This document shows positions 13,413 through 21,782 of a stretch of DNA of 30,661 nt, in pieces. The stretch comes from Anaerolineaceae bacterium (GTDB lineage Bacteria > Chloroflexota > Anaerolineae > JAAYZQ01): assembly GCA_012514775.1 (NCBI GenBank), contig JAAYZQ010000262.1, positions 1 through 30,661 on the forward strand, in the 5' to 3' direction. The position numbers were made by a program, and so were the translations under genes. Within the stretch, counting starts at the first letter, position 1. The number at the start of each line of letters is the position of its first letter. The notes below the pieces were generated by a model that did not search any database, was not told the DNA's origin, and saw only the letters and a program-made list of their open reading frames with translations.

Positions 13413-16319
13413 ATGAGCGCGATGGCTACTTTGTTCTCGACGTTGGCCCTGGCCGCCAAGCGGTTGTGGAGCCAGGGAGGGTTGGTCCTTTGCCTGCTGG
13501 CCGGGCTGATTGCGGCGGTGGGGCTGCTGTCCAGCATCCCCCTCTACGCCGACGCCGTGCACCACGGCCTGCTGCAGAGCGAGGTCACCGATCCGGGCGC
13601 CGCCGCCGATGCCACAGTCGGTGCGCAGCGGCCACCCTTTGCCTTCCTGTGGCGCTACGTGGGCGCCTGGCACGGCGACGTTGCCTGGGATGCCTACCGC
13701 CCCGCCGACCAATACCTGGCGGAACAGTCGGCCACGGCCATCGGCCTGCCGCTGGACCTGCTGGTGCGCCACGTGCGCAGCCCCAACCTGCGCCTCTTTC
13801 CCGCCGCCGACTCGGCGGCCTTTGCCGAGGGCAATCCGCTGCTGTGGTCGAGCCTGGGCTTTGTCAGCGGGCTGGCCGAGCACGTAGAGATGGTCGACGG
13901 CGCCTTTCCCGGCGCGCCGGCCGGCGACGAGGTCCAGGTGCTCGTCAGCCAGGCCCTGGCCGAGCGCCTGGGCCTGCAGGTGGGCGAGGCGTACGTCCTC
14001 TTTGGCAGCCAGGGCGACGTTCAGATCCCGGCGCGCGTTACGGGCGTGTGGCGGGCCCTGGACCCGGCCGATCCCTTCTGGTTCTACCAGCCCAGGCAGC
14101 TCGAGGAGTTGCTCCTGACCTCCGAGGAGGCCTTTACCGCCCGCGTGGTTCCCGCCCTTCGGGAGCCGGTCTCGCTGGCCGTCTGGTACCAGGTCTTTGA
14201 CGGGCGCCACGTGCGCACCACGGAGGTGGCCGGCCTGCTGGCGCGGGTGACTGCCGCCCAGTCGCGGGCGGCGGCTCTGCTGGCCAACACCACCCTGGAC
14301 GTCTCGCCCGTGCAGGCGCTGATGGTCTATCGCGACACGGCCCGCACGCTGACCCTGCAGCTCACCATCCTGGCCATCCCGGTGGCCGGCCTCGTCCTCT
14401 ATTTCGTCGGCCTCATCGCCGGCATGGTCGTCCGCCGCGACCAGGCCGAGATCGCCGTGCTGCGCAGCCGGGGCACCACCCGGGCCCAGATCCTGGGCAT
14501 CTACCTGCTGGAAGCCCTGCTGGTGGGCGGCGCCGGCCTGGCGGCCGGGCTGGTCGTGGGCCGGTGGCTGGCCCAGCTCATGGGCCGGACGCGCACCTTC
14601 CTGGACCCGGCCCTCCTCCAGGCGGGTCTCAACGCGGGGGGCCTGGACGTGGTCCTGACCCCGACAGCGCTGCGCTACGGGCTGCTGGGCGTCGGCCTGG
14701 CCTGCTTGGCGCTCCTCGTCCCCGCCCTGGCCGCCTCGCGCCACACCGTGGTGACCTATCGCTGGGAGCGGGCCCGCACCCTGCTGCGGCCCCTCTACCA
14801 GCGCTATTTCCTGGACGTCCTGCTGCTGGCCCTGCCCCTGTACGGCTGGTACCTTCTGCGCAGGCAGGGCAGCATCCAGGGCATCATCCCGGGCCTACAG
14901 GCCGCGGCCTCCGATCCCTACTCCAACCCGCTCCTCCTCCTGGTGCCGGCCCTCTTTGCCTTTGGCCTGGCCCTGTTCGCCCTGCGGTTCTTTCCCCTGG
15001 CGCTGGGCATCCTGGCCCGCCTGGCGATCTGGCTGCCCGGCACGACGGTCCTGTTGACCCTGCGGCAACTGGCCCGCTCGGCGAGCCAGTACACCGGCCC
15101 ACTGCTCCTCCTGACGCTGACCCTCTGCCTGGCGGCCTTTAGCGCCTCCATGGCGCTGACGATGGACGGGCACCTGGAGGACCGCATCTATTACCAGGTG
15201 GGCGCCGACCTGAACCTGGCCGAGATGGGCGAGAGCACCGAAGAGCCGCAGCAGGCCGGCCTCCTGGGCCAGCCGTCGCAGAGCACCGCGCCGCAGGAAG
15301 AGGGGCCCCGCTGGCTCTTTTTGCCGGTGAGCGAGCACCTGCAGGTGCCGGGCGTGCGCGCCGCGGCCCGGGTGGGCGATTACAGCGTCACCGCCAACCT
15401 GGAGGGCCGGCAGCAGGCGGGGCGGCTCCTGGCCGTGGATCGCCTCGACCTGGCGGCCGTGGCCTTTTACCGGCCGGACTTTGCCGGGGGCGAGTCGCTG
15501 GGCGGGCTGATGAACCGCCTGGCAGCCGACCCCAGCAACCTGTTGGCCAGCCGCACATTCCTGTCGCGCTACGGCCTGAACGTGGGCGACCCCCTGCGCC
15601 TGACCGTGGGAGCCGCCGGCGAGTTTCACGCCGTCGAGTTCACCGTCGCCGGGCCGCTGGACCTGTTCCCGACGCTCTACCCGCAGGATGGGCCGTTCTT
15701 TGTGGCCAACCTGGACCACGTGCACGAGGGCATGGGCGGCACCTTCCCTTACGACGTCTGGCTGGCTACGGACGAAGGCATTGACGGCCAGGAGATCGTG
15801 GCCGGCGTGCGCGACCTGGGGCTGGGCGTGGTGGCCTCGTCCGACGCCCGGGCGGTCCTGGCCGCGGAGCAGACGCGCCCCGAGCGGCAGGGGCTCTTTG
15901 GCCTGCTGAGCGTCGGCTTCCTGGCGGCCGCCGCTCTCACCGTCCTGGGCTTTCTGGTCTATGCCGTGGTCTCGTTCCGGCGGCGCTTTATCGAGCTGGG
16001 CATGCTGCGCGCCGTGGGCCTGTCGCCGCTGCAGATGGCCGTCTACCTGGCCGGCGAGCAGGCCATGCTCGTCCTGTCGGGGGCCGCCCTGGGCACATTG
16101 CTGGGCGTGGGCACCAGCCGCATCTTTATCCCCTACCTGCAGGTTGGCACGGCCAAGACGGCCCTGGTGCCGCCCTTTGTGGTGCACATTGCCTGGGGCG
16201 AGCTGGGGCTGATTTACGCCGTCTTTGGCGCCATGTTCCTCGTGGCGGTGGCGGTCCTCATCGTCCTCCTGCTGAGGATGAGGGTCTTTGAGGCGGTCAA
16301 GCTGGGAGAGGTGGGATGA
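13413..16319 (+). CDS. FtsX/MacB-type ABC transporter permease, large (10-TM type)
   Basis: A 968-residue permease of the mechanotransmission (type VII) kind. One N-terminal membrane helix (about 16-44) is followed by an outside domain (about 45-310) and a first FtsX helix bundle (about 312-445). Further helices span 463-583, then a second outside domain (about 584-815) and a C-terminal FtsX bundle (three helices, about 827-955, with FRRRFIELGMLRAVGLSPLQM, the conserved coupling segment). Similar RRDQAEIAVLRSRGTTRAQILG marks the first bundle. A GTG one codon upstream and an ATG at 13422 are alternative starts; none has a strong Shine-Dalgarno. The TGA overlaps the ATG of the ATPase gene (ATGA), so the two are translationally coupled. 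Confidence 0.88.
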   Translation: MSAMATLFSTLALAAKRLWSQGGLVLCLLAGLIAAVGLLSSIPLYADAVHHGLLQSEVTDPGAAADATVGAQRPPFAFLWRYVGAWHGDVAWDAYRPADQYLAEQSATAIGLPLDLLVRHVRSPNLRLFPAADSAAFAEGNPLLWSSLGFVSGLAEHVEMVDGAFPGAPAGDEVQVLVSQALAERLGLQVGEAYVLFGSQGDVQIPARVTGVWRALDPADPFWFYQPRQLEELLLTSEEAFTARVVPALREPVSLAVWYQVFDGRHVRTTEVAGLLARVTAAQSRAAALLANTTLDVSPVQALMVYRDTARTLTLQLTILAIPVAGLVLYFVGLIAGMVVRRDQAEIAVLRSRGTTRAQILGIYLLEALLVGGAGLAAGLVVGRWLAQLMGRTRTFLDPALLQAGLNAGGLDVVLTPTALRYGLLGVGLACLALLVPALAASRHTVVTYRWERARTLLRPLYQRYFLDVLLLALPLYGWYLLRRQGSIQGIIPGLQAAASDPYSNPLLLLVPALFAFGLALFALRFFPLALGILARLAIWLPGTTVLLTLRQLARSASQYTGPLLLLTLTLCLAAFSASMALTMDGHLEDRIYYQVGADLNLAEMGESTEEPQQAGLLGQPSQSTAPQEEGPRWLFLPVSEHLQVPGVRAAARVGDYSVTANLEGRQQAGRLLAVDRLDLAAVAFYRPDFAGGESLGGLMNRLAADPSNLLASRTFLSRYGLNVGDPLRLTVGAAGEFHAVEFTVAGPLDLFPTLYPQDGPFFVANLDHVHEGMGGTFPYDVWLATDEGIDGQEIVAGVRDLGLGVVASSDARAVLAAEQTRPERQGLFGLLSVGFLAAAALTVLGFLVYAVVSFRRRFIELGMLRAVGLSPLQMAVYLAGEQAMLVLSGAALGTLLGVGTSRIFIPYLQVGTAKTALVPPFVVHIAWGELGLIYAVFGAMFLVAVAVLIVLLLRMRVFEAVKLGEVG

Positions 16320-17359
16320 GCAACGGATCTCCCCTCGTCGTCTGCGATAACCTGGTCAAGATCTACAAGGTGATCGAGGCCCCGGGTTTGCACGCTGCGG
16401 GGCAGAGCCTGGAGGTCGTGGCCCTCCAGGGCCTGGACCTGGCTGTAGACGACGGCGAGATGCTGGGCATCGTGGGGTCGTCGGGCAGCGGCAAGAGCAC
16501 GCTGCTGAACATCCTGGGCGGGCTGGACCGGCCGTCGGCGGGACGTGTGACGGTGGGCGGCCAGGACCTGCTCAAACTGGCGGACCGGGCGCTGGATCGC
16601 TACCGGCGCCGGGAGGTGGGCTTTGTCTGGCAGCAGGTGGCCCGCAACCTGATCCCCTACCTCACCGCCCGGGAGAACGTCGAGCTGCCCATGACCGTGG
16701 TGGGTTTGGGCTGGGGCGAAAAGCGCCGGCGCTCGCGGGAGCTGCTGGAGCAGGTGGGCCTCTGGGAGCACCGCCACCATCGCCTGGCCCAACTCTCGGG
16801 CGGGCAGCAGCAGCGCGTGGCCATCGCCGTGGCCCTGGCCAACCATCCCCGGCTCCTGCTGGCCGACGAGCCAACGGGCGAGGTGGACTCGGCCACGGCC
16901 CAGGGCCTGTGGGATCTCTTTCGCGAGTTGAACCGGACCCAGGGCCTGACCACCATCATCGTCACCCACGACCGGGAGATCGCCCGGCGCGTGGACCGCG
17001 TCGTGGCCATCCGCGACGGCCGGACCAGCACCGAAACGGTCAGGGTCGAGAGGAGCGCGGAGGCGGAAGCTGCGGGCCAGGACGCCGGCGCGGCGGAATC
17101 GCTGTCTGAATACATCGTCCTCGACTCGGCAGGAAGGCTGCAGGTGCCGAGGGAGTACCTGGAGCAGTACAACGTCGGGGACCGCGTCACCCTGGAGCCG
17201 GCCGCGGAGGGCATCCTCATCAGGCCGGTCGCCAGCCGCCGGGCCAACGACGGACAGGCGCGGCCAGAAGTGGAAACAGTGCCGGCCCCTGGCACCGGAC
17301 GTCTGCGGGGCTGGCTGGCCCGCGCGCGAGGGCGCGGGAGAAAGGAGAGAGGGAAGTGA
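16316..17359 (+). CDS. ABC transporter ATPase (LolD/MacB type) with AbrB/SpoVT-like C-terminal domain
   Basis: A 347-residue protein. Residues 1-230 are a complete ATPase: Walker A GSSGSGKS (54-61), Q-loop Gln106 in FVWQQ, signature LSGGQ (150-154), Walker B LLLADE (Asp174, Glu175) and H-loop His208. After an acidic/Ala linker, residues 255-294 (EYIVLDSAGRLQVPRE, YNVGDRVTLEP, GILIRP) resemble a swapped-hairpin AbrB/SpoVT/MazE fold. LolD-type ATPases normally end near residue 230, so this is an added module; the assignment is by eye. A basic tail (RARGRGRKERGK) closes the protein. It overlaps its neighbours by 4 bp on both sides (ATGA and GTGA). Confidence 0.9.
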   Translation: MSNGSPLVVCDNLVKIYKVIEAPGLHAAGQSLEVVALQGLDLAVDDGEMLGIVGSSGSGKSTLLNILGGLDRPSAGRVTVGGQDLLKLADRALDRYRRREVGFVWQQVARNLIPYLTARENVELPMTVVGLGWGEKRRRSRELLEQVGLWEHRHHRLAQLSGGQQQRVAIAVALANHPRLLLADEPTGEVDSATAQGLWDLFRELNRTQGLTTIIVTHDREIARRVDRVVAIRDGRTSTETVRVERSAEAEAAGQDAGAAESLSEYIVLDSAGRLQVPREYLEQYNVGDRVTLEPAAEGILIRPVASRRANDGQARPEVETVPAPGTGRLRGWLARARGRGRKERGK

Positions 17360-20079
17360 AAAAGTTAATATTGGGAGTCCTGATACTGGCTACGCTGGTG
17401 GCCTGCGGCGGCACGCCCGCCGCCCCGCCGGCCGAACCGACGACGGCGCCCGCCGTCGAGGTGGAGAGCACGTCGCCGGGGCCTGCTCCCACCGCCGCGC
17501 CGACAGAGGCCGTGCCGGCAGGCGAGCGGACGACGGTCCGCTTTGCCGTCAGCGACTACGAGCTGCCGATGTACGCCGACATGATCGAGGCCTTTGAGGT
17601 CGAGAACCCGACGCTGCACGTGGAGCCGGTTTCGCTCCAGCAGGTCCTGGGCATGAGCGCCGTGCTGGACACGGAGGTCCCCGACGACGCCGAGGAACGC
17701 CTGGTAGCGGCCGCCGACGTCATCACCATAGGCGCCTCGAGGTCGTCGGTGGCGCAGGGCCTCGTCCGCAACCTGGGGCCCTTTATCGAAGCTGACCGCA
17801 ACTTTGATACCAGCGACTTTTACTCCGGCGCCCTGGGCGCCTACCAATGGTCGGGCGGAACCTGGGCGCTGCCCACCATCGTCAACTACCAGCTCTTCTT
17901 CTTTGACAAGGACGCCTTTGACCAGGCGGGTGTGGACTATCCGGCGGCAGGCTGGACCTGGGACGACATGGTGGCAACCGCCAGGCAGCTCACCGAGCGC
18001 TCGGGGGAGCAGGTGACGCGCTGGGGGCTGGTGCTCGACAACCCCGCCTATCGCCTGGTGGAGAGCCAGGCCGGGGAGTTGGTCGACTACGAGGCCGACC
18101 CGCCCGTCCCGCGGTACGACGAGGCAGCGGTCGTCGATGCGGTGCGCCGCTACGCCGACCTGATCCTCGAGGAGCAGGTGACGCCCTACTTTGAGCCGGG
18201 CACGCAGCCGGAAGACGCCCTGATGTCGCAAGCACAAACCCTCATCGAGGGTGGGCAGGCGGCCATGTGGATCGAAGCCGACATCATGTGGTTTCTTCGC
18301 GGCCAGATGGGCGGCAACGTCGGCGTGGCGCCTTTCCCGGATGGCCTGACCCCGGCCTCTGTCGGTGGCGTCGTCATGAGCGCCGGCACCCAGCAGCCCG
18401 AGGCTGCCTGGCGCTGGATGGACTATCTCAGCCGCCAGCCCCTCAGCCTCATGACCGTGGGCGTCAAGTTCTTGCCCGCCCGCCGCTCCGCGGCCGAGGC
18501 GAGCGGCTACTGGGACGGTCTCGACCCCATGCTGGCCGACGCCCTGGACTATGCCGTGAGCCACAGCTACACGGCCCGGGAGACCGTGGCGTTGGGTGCC
18601 TTTGACGAGGCCCTGAACGCCATCTTGACGGGCGAAAGCGCCGTCGACACCGCCATGGCCCGGGCGCAGGAGCAGGCCGAGGCCGAGGTCCAGGAACAGG
18701 CGGCCGCGCAGGCGGCCGCGACCCCCGTGCCGACCTTTGTGGTGGCCGCTCCGGGGGGCACCCCGGCCCCCACGGGAGCGACGACCATTACCTTCCTGCC
18801 GGGCATCAGCTCGCTGAACCTGGAGCCCTTCCGCGACCTGGCTGCCCGCTTTCACGAGGAGCATCCCGACATTGTCGTGGACGTCAAGATGCCCGACTTT
18901 TTGACCGGCACGCCCGACCTGCCGGCCCTGGCGGCTGCCTCGGACTGCTTCGAGTGGTATCCCAGCTTTCAGGAAGCCCGGAACCGGGAGGCCATCCTCA
19001 CCATGGCGCCCTTTGTGGAGGCCGATCCGGGCTTTCCCATCGACGACTACCTGCCCCAGGCCCTGGACCAGTTCCAATGGCAGGGGCAGCTCATGGCCCT
19101 GCCGGCCGATATCACGCCCTACGTCATCGAGTACAACCGGGACCTCCTGGACGCTGCCGGCCTGGACTATCCTTCTGTCGACTGGACCTGGGAAGAGTTC
19201 CTGGACCTGGCCGTGGCGACGACCAGCGGTGAGGGTGATGCCAAGCAATACGGCTTTGTGGCCGAGTACTATGAGCTGAACGACCTGTTGCTTCTCACCG
19301 AGCGTCTGGGCGCCAGGATCATCGACGAGAGCGCCGACCCGCCAGCCTACACCTACGACGATCCGGCCACGGTGGAGGCGCTCCGCTGGTACGCGGCCCT
19401 GACGACCGAGCACGGGGTCAAGCCCGTCTTTGTCACCGACCTCAACGAGCTGATGTCCGCCGCCTCGGCCATGGTCGAGCGGGAGGCCATGATCACAGAG
19501 GGCCGCGTGGCCATGTGGAGCAGCTCGCCCACGGCGGCTGCCGTCTTTGGCGGCCGGCCCGATCTCAACGCCGGCGCCGTCCCGCCGCCCAGGATGCCCG
19601 ATGGCAGCAGCCCGGCCAGCCTGCTGACGGTCAGCGGCTACTTTATCTCGGCCGAGACGGAACACAGGCAGGCCTGCTGGCAGTGGATCACCTTCCTGAA
19701 CGGCGAGCCGGCCGCCGTCCAGGGGCTACCGGCCCGCCAGTCGGTGGCCACGTCCGACGCCTTCCGGGCCAAGGTGGGCGCGTCGCAGGCCGAGGCCTAC
19801 CTGGCCACCGTGAGCGAGGCGCAAGAGACGTCGGCCCTGCAAGTGATGAGCGAGGAAGAGTGGCTGGGCGGCGCCATCTACTGGTACGGCCAGGCCTTCG
19901 GGCAGGTCATCGAAGGCGAGGCCACGGCCGAGGAGGCCCTGGACGCCGCCCAGAAGCTGGCCGACGACTATCGCGCGTGCGTCATCGCCGCCGGCGACTT
20001 TGGCCAGGACACCTGGGAGGCTTGCCTCAAGGAGATCGACCCGACGCTGCCGGCCTTCCTGTTCGCGACGGGGAACTGA
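17356..20079 (+). CDS. Tandem double-domain family-1 solute-binding lipoprotein
   Basis: A 907-residue lipoprotein with lipobox LVAC (Cys17) and a Pro/Thr/Ala stalk (18-58). Two complete family-1 binding modules (about 59-440 and about 490-900) are joined by an Ala/Gln/Pro linker (QEQAAAQAAATPVPT). The modules align internally: EADRNFDTSDFYSGAL with EADPGFPIDDYLPQAL, GVDYPAAGWTWDDM with GLDYPSVDWTWEEF, and FLPARRSAAEAS with GLPARQSVATSD. Family-1 proteins normally hand sugars or other solutes to MalFG-type importers and have one module. Here no such permease is present and the gene lies inside an FtsX-type operon. The GTG start overlaps the ATPase stop (GTGA), with AAGGAG eight bases upstream. 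The ligand is unknown. Confidence 0.9.
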   Translation: MKKLILGVLILATLVACGGTPAAPPAEPTTAPAVEVESTSPGPAPTAAPTEAVPAGERTTVRFAVSDYELPMYADMIEAFEVENPTLHVEPVSLQQVLGMSAVLDTEVPDDAEERLVAAADVITIGASRSSVAQGLVRNLGPFIEADRNFDTSDFYSGALGAYQWSGGTWALPTIVNYQLFFFDKDAFDQAGVDYPAAGWTWDDMVATARQLTERSGEQVTRWGLVLDNPAYRLVESQAGELVDYEADPPVPRYDEAAVVDAVRRYADLILEEQVTPYFEPGTQPEDALMSQAQTLIEGGQAAMWIEADIMWFLRGQMGGNVGVAPFPDGLTPASVGGVVMSAGTQQPEAAWRWMDYLSRQPLSLMTVGVKFLPARRSAAEASGYWDGLDPMLADALDYAVSHSYTARETVALGAFDEALNAILTGESAVDTAMARAQEQAEAEVQEQAAAQAAATPVPTFVVAAPGGTPAPTGATTITFLPGISSLNLEPFRDLAARFHEEHPDIVVDVKMPDFLTGTPDLPALAAASDCFEWYPSFQEARNREAILTMAPFVEADPGFPIDDYLPQALDQFQWQGQLMALPADITPYVIEYNRDLLDAAGLDYPSVDWTWEEFLDLAVATTSGEGDAKQYGFVAEYYELNDLLLLTERLGARIIDESADPPAYTYDDPATVEALRWYAALTTEHGVKPVFVTDLNELMSAASAMVEREAMITEGRVAMWSSSPTAAAVFGGRPDLNAGAVPPPRMPDGSSPASLLTVSGYFISAETEHRQACWQWITFLNGEPAAVQGLPARQSVATSDAFRAKVGASQAEAYLATVSEAQETSALQVMSEEEWLGGAIYWYGQAFGQVIEGEATAEEALDAAQKLADDYRACVIAAGDFGQDTWEACLKEIDPTLPAFLFATGN

Positions 20080-20111
20080 GGCCGGGCTCGAGGCATGGGG
20101 GCGAAGGAGAC

Positions 20112-20819
20112 ATGGGCAAGGCAAACGGTGGCGCAGCGGGTCCCTTGATCCGCACCGAGAACCTGACGCGGGTCTACCGCGCTGGGGCGCGCAGGGTTCC
20201 GGCCCTGCAGGGCGTCGACCTGGAAGTAGAGCCCGGCCGGTTCATCGTGCTGCGAGGCCGGTCGGGCTCGGGCAAGACGACCCTCCTGAACTGCATCGGC
20301 GGGCTGGACCGGCCCACGTCGGGCCGCGTGTGGCTCGAGGGCCGGGAGGTGAGCCGGCTGCCCGAGTGGCGGCGGGTCGGAATCCGGCGGCGGCGCATCG
20401 GCTTTGTCTTCCAGTCCTTTGCCCTGCTCCCCACCTACTCGGCGCGGGAGAACATCGACCTCATGCTCCGGCTGGTGGGCATGGGGCGCCGCGCGCGCCG
20501 GCGCCGCGTGGAGGAGGTGCTGGAGCTTGTGGGCCTGGCCAAATGGGCCGGCCACCGCCCCTTCGAGATGTCGGGCGGTCAGAACCAGCGCCTGGCCATC
20601 GCCCGCGCCATCTCCACGCGGCCCGTCCTCATCCTGGCCGACGAGCCGACGGGCGAGCTGGACTCGGCCACGAGCGAGGACATCCTGACCCTCCTGCGCC
20701 AGATCGTCGACGAGGAAGGGACCACCCTCCTGGTCGCCACCCACGACCCGAACGTCGATCTGTATGCCCACCAGGTCTACCATCTCCAGGATGGGCGCCT
20801 GGTTCGAGCCTCCGGCTGA
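20112..20819 (+). CDS. ABC transporter ATPase (LolD/MacB type), second in operon
   Basis: A 235-residue ATPase of the LolD/MacB class with all motifs: Walker A GRSGSGKT (49-56), Gln101 in FVFQSF, signature MSGGQ (143-147), Walker B LILADE (Asp167, Glu168) and His201. It lacks the C-terminal domain found on the first ATPase. The start at 20112 is the first ATG in family register, with AAGGAG very close upstream. The operon has two ATPases but one permease, so the working dimer may be a heterodimer, or this one may serve a permease elsewhere. It is 32 bp after the binding-protein gene. Confidence 0.92.
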   Translation: MGKANGGAAGPLIRTENLTRVYRAGARRVPALQGVDLEVEPGRFIVLRGRSGSGKTTLLNCIGGLDRPTSGRVWLEGREVSRLPEWRRVGIRRRRIGFVFQSFALLPTYSARENIDLMLRLVGMGRRARRRRVEEVLELVGLAKWAGHRPFEMSGGQNQRLAIARAISTRPVLILADEPTGELDSATSEDILTLLRQIVDEEGTTLLVATHDPNVDLYAHQVYHLQDGRLVRASG

Positions 20820-20828
20820 GGCCCGGCG

Positions 20829-21545
20829 ATGATGGACTTGGGACGAGACGCGGGCGCGCTGTGGACCTGCGAGGGCGACGAGACGAGCTGGACGGGCTGG
20901 GCCGAGGCCCGGGCTGATATGCCCGCTTCGCAGTTCGTCCGCGAGTTGATCCAGGCCCACCCGGCCCCAGGGCCGGGGTGGGCCCTGGATCTGGGCTGCG
21001 GCACGGGCCGCGCCTTCTCGCCCCTGGCCGAGGCTGGCTATCGCGTCGCCGGCCTCGACCCCACGGCCCGCGCCGTGGAGCTGGGCCGCGAGCGCGCCCG
21101 CGCCCAAGGCCTGCCCGCCTGGCCCGTCCGCGCCTCTGCCGCCGCCCTTCCCTTCCGCGATGGCTGTGCCCCGTTCGTCCTGGCTATGGCCAGCCTCTAT
21201 CACCTGACGCCCCGAGAGCTGCCGGCTGCCCTGGCCGAGATCCGGCGCGTTCTACCGCCGGGCGGCGTTGCCGTCCTGCACTTTCTCGACGGCCAGGACT
21301 GGCGGCGAACCCTGGCTCCCGAGCTGCGGCCGGGGGATGCGTCGGAGCCGGGCTACCGCGCCATCGTGACCTGTTTCTGCGGCCGGCAGGCCCTGGAAGA
21401 ATGGCTCCAGGCCGCCGGGTTGGAGGTCCTGTCCCTCGACCTGAGGACGAGCGCCAGCCCGGCCGGCGAGATGCGGGACTGGATTGCCACCTGTGCGCGG
21501 CCCCGTGGCGGAGGATGGTTGACGGAGCAGCGCTGGAATCACTGA
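20829..21545 (+). CDS. Class I SAM-dependent methyltransferase
   Basis: A 238-residue Rossmann methyltransferase (Methyltransf_11-like). Motif I is LDLGCGTGR (53-61), followed by the acidic residue of motif II in VAGLDPTARAVE, then SAAALPFRDG and a motif IV-like VLAMASLYHLTPRE, and IRRVLPPGGVAVLHF. The substrate is not evident: the family includes small-molecule, lipid-quinone and RNA enzymes. It starts 9 bp after the second ATPase and ends the operon. A role in modifying whatever the transporter handles, or simple read-through, are both possible. Confidence 0.85.
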   Translation: MMDLGRDAGALWTCEGDETSWTGWAEARADMPASQFVRELIQAHPAPGPGWALDLGCGTGRAFSPLAEAGYRVAGLDPTARAVELGRERARAQGLPAWPVRASAAALPFRDGCAPFVLAMASLYHLTPRELPAALAEIRRVLPPGGVAVLHFLDGQDWRRTLAPELRPGDASEPGYRAIVTCFCGRQALEEWLQAAGLEVLSLDLRTSASPAGEMRDWIATCARPRGGGWLTEQRWNH

Positions 21546-21587
21546 CGGGATGAGGACGATGAATGCACTGAGGGCTTGGTTCGGCAG

Positions 21588-21676
21588 CACTGTGGGCGCT
21601 GGATTGTTATCCGGCGCGAGCAAACGCCAGGCTGCCACTGCGGGCGCCGGATTGTTGTCCCCCGCGAGCAAATGCC
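21588..21676. repeat. Two direct repeats of about 41 bp with a 48-bp period
   Basis: Copies at 21588-21628 and 21636-21676 agree at 35 of 41 positions by eye (CACTG.GGGCGC.GGATTG and CGCGAGCAAA.GCC shared). They start about 43 bp after the methyltransferase stop, in a 237-bp gap that otherwise holds only the promoter of the next gene. The sequence differs from the array at 8795 but the period is the same. Confidence 0.7.
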
Positions 21677-21733
21677 GGGCCGGTGGGTAGCACTCGTGGC
21701 TTGAACAGACCCTGCGTCATTGGCTGCCAGGCC

Positions 21734-21762
21734 TTGCGCGCCGCACCACTTTGCGGTACAAT
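21734..21762 (+). promoter_or_regulatory. Sigma70 promoter for the 139-residue hypothetical gene
   Basis: TTGCGC (21734-21739), 17 bp, TACAAT (21757-21762). The start site would be near 21769, leaving only a short leader that carries GGAGGT eight bases before the ATG at 21783. Confidence 0.78.
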
Positions 21763-21782
21763 GGGGGTGGAGGTAAGAGGCC

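Noticed and set aside
12096..14744. Long minus-strand open frame (882 codons) opposite the adaptor and permease genes
   Set aside because: Its product is low-complexity (Gly/His/Gln/Val/Ala-rich) with no recognisable domain. It is the antisense shadow of two well-supported plus-strand genes, as expected at high GC.
17365..19665. Long minus-strand open frame (766 codons) opposite the tandem binding protein
   Set aside because: Shadow of a gene with lipobox, domain duplication and a good ribosome-binding site.
20795..20815. tRNA T-loop-like GGTTCGAGCC
   Set aside because: It lies inside the 3' end of the second ATPase gene and no matching acceptor or anticodon arms are found.
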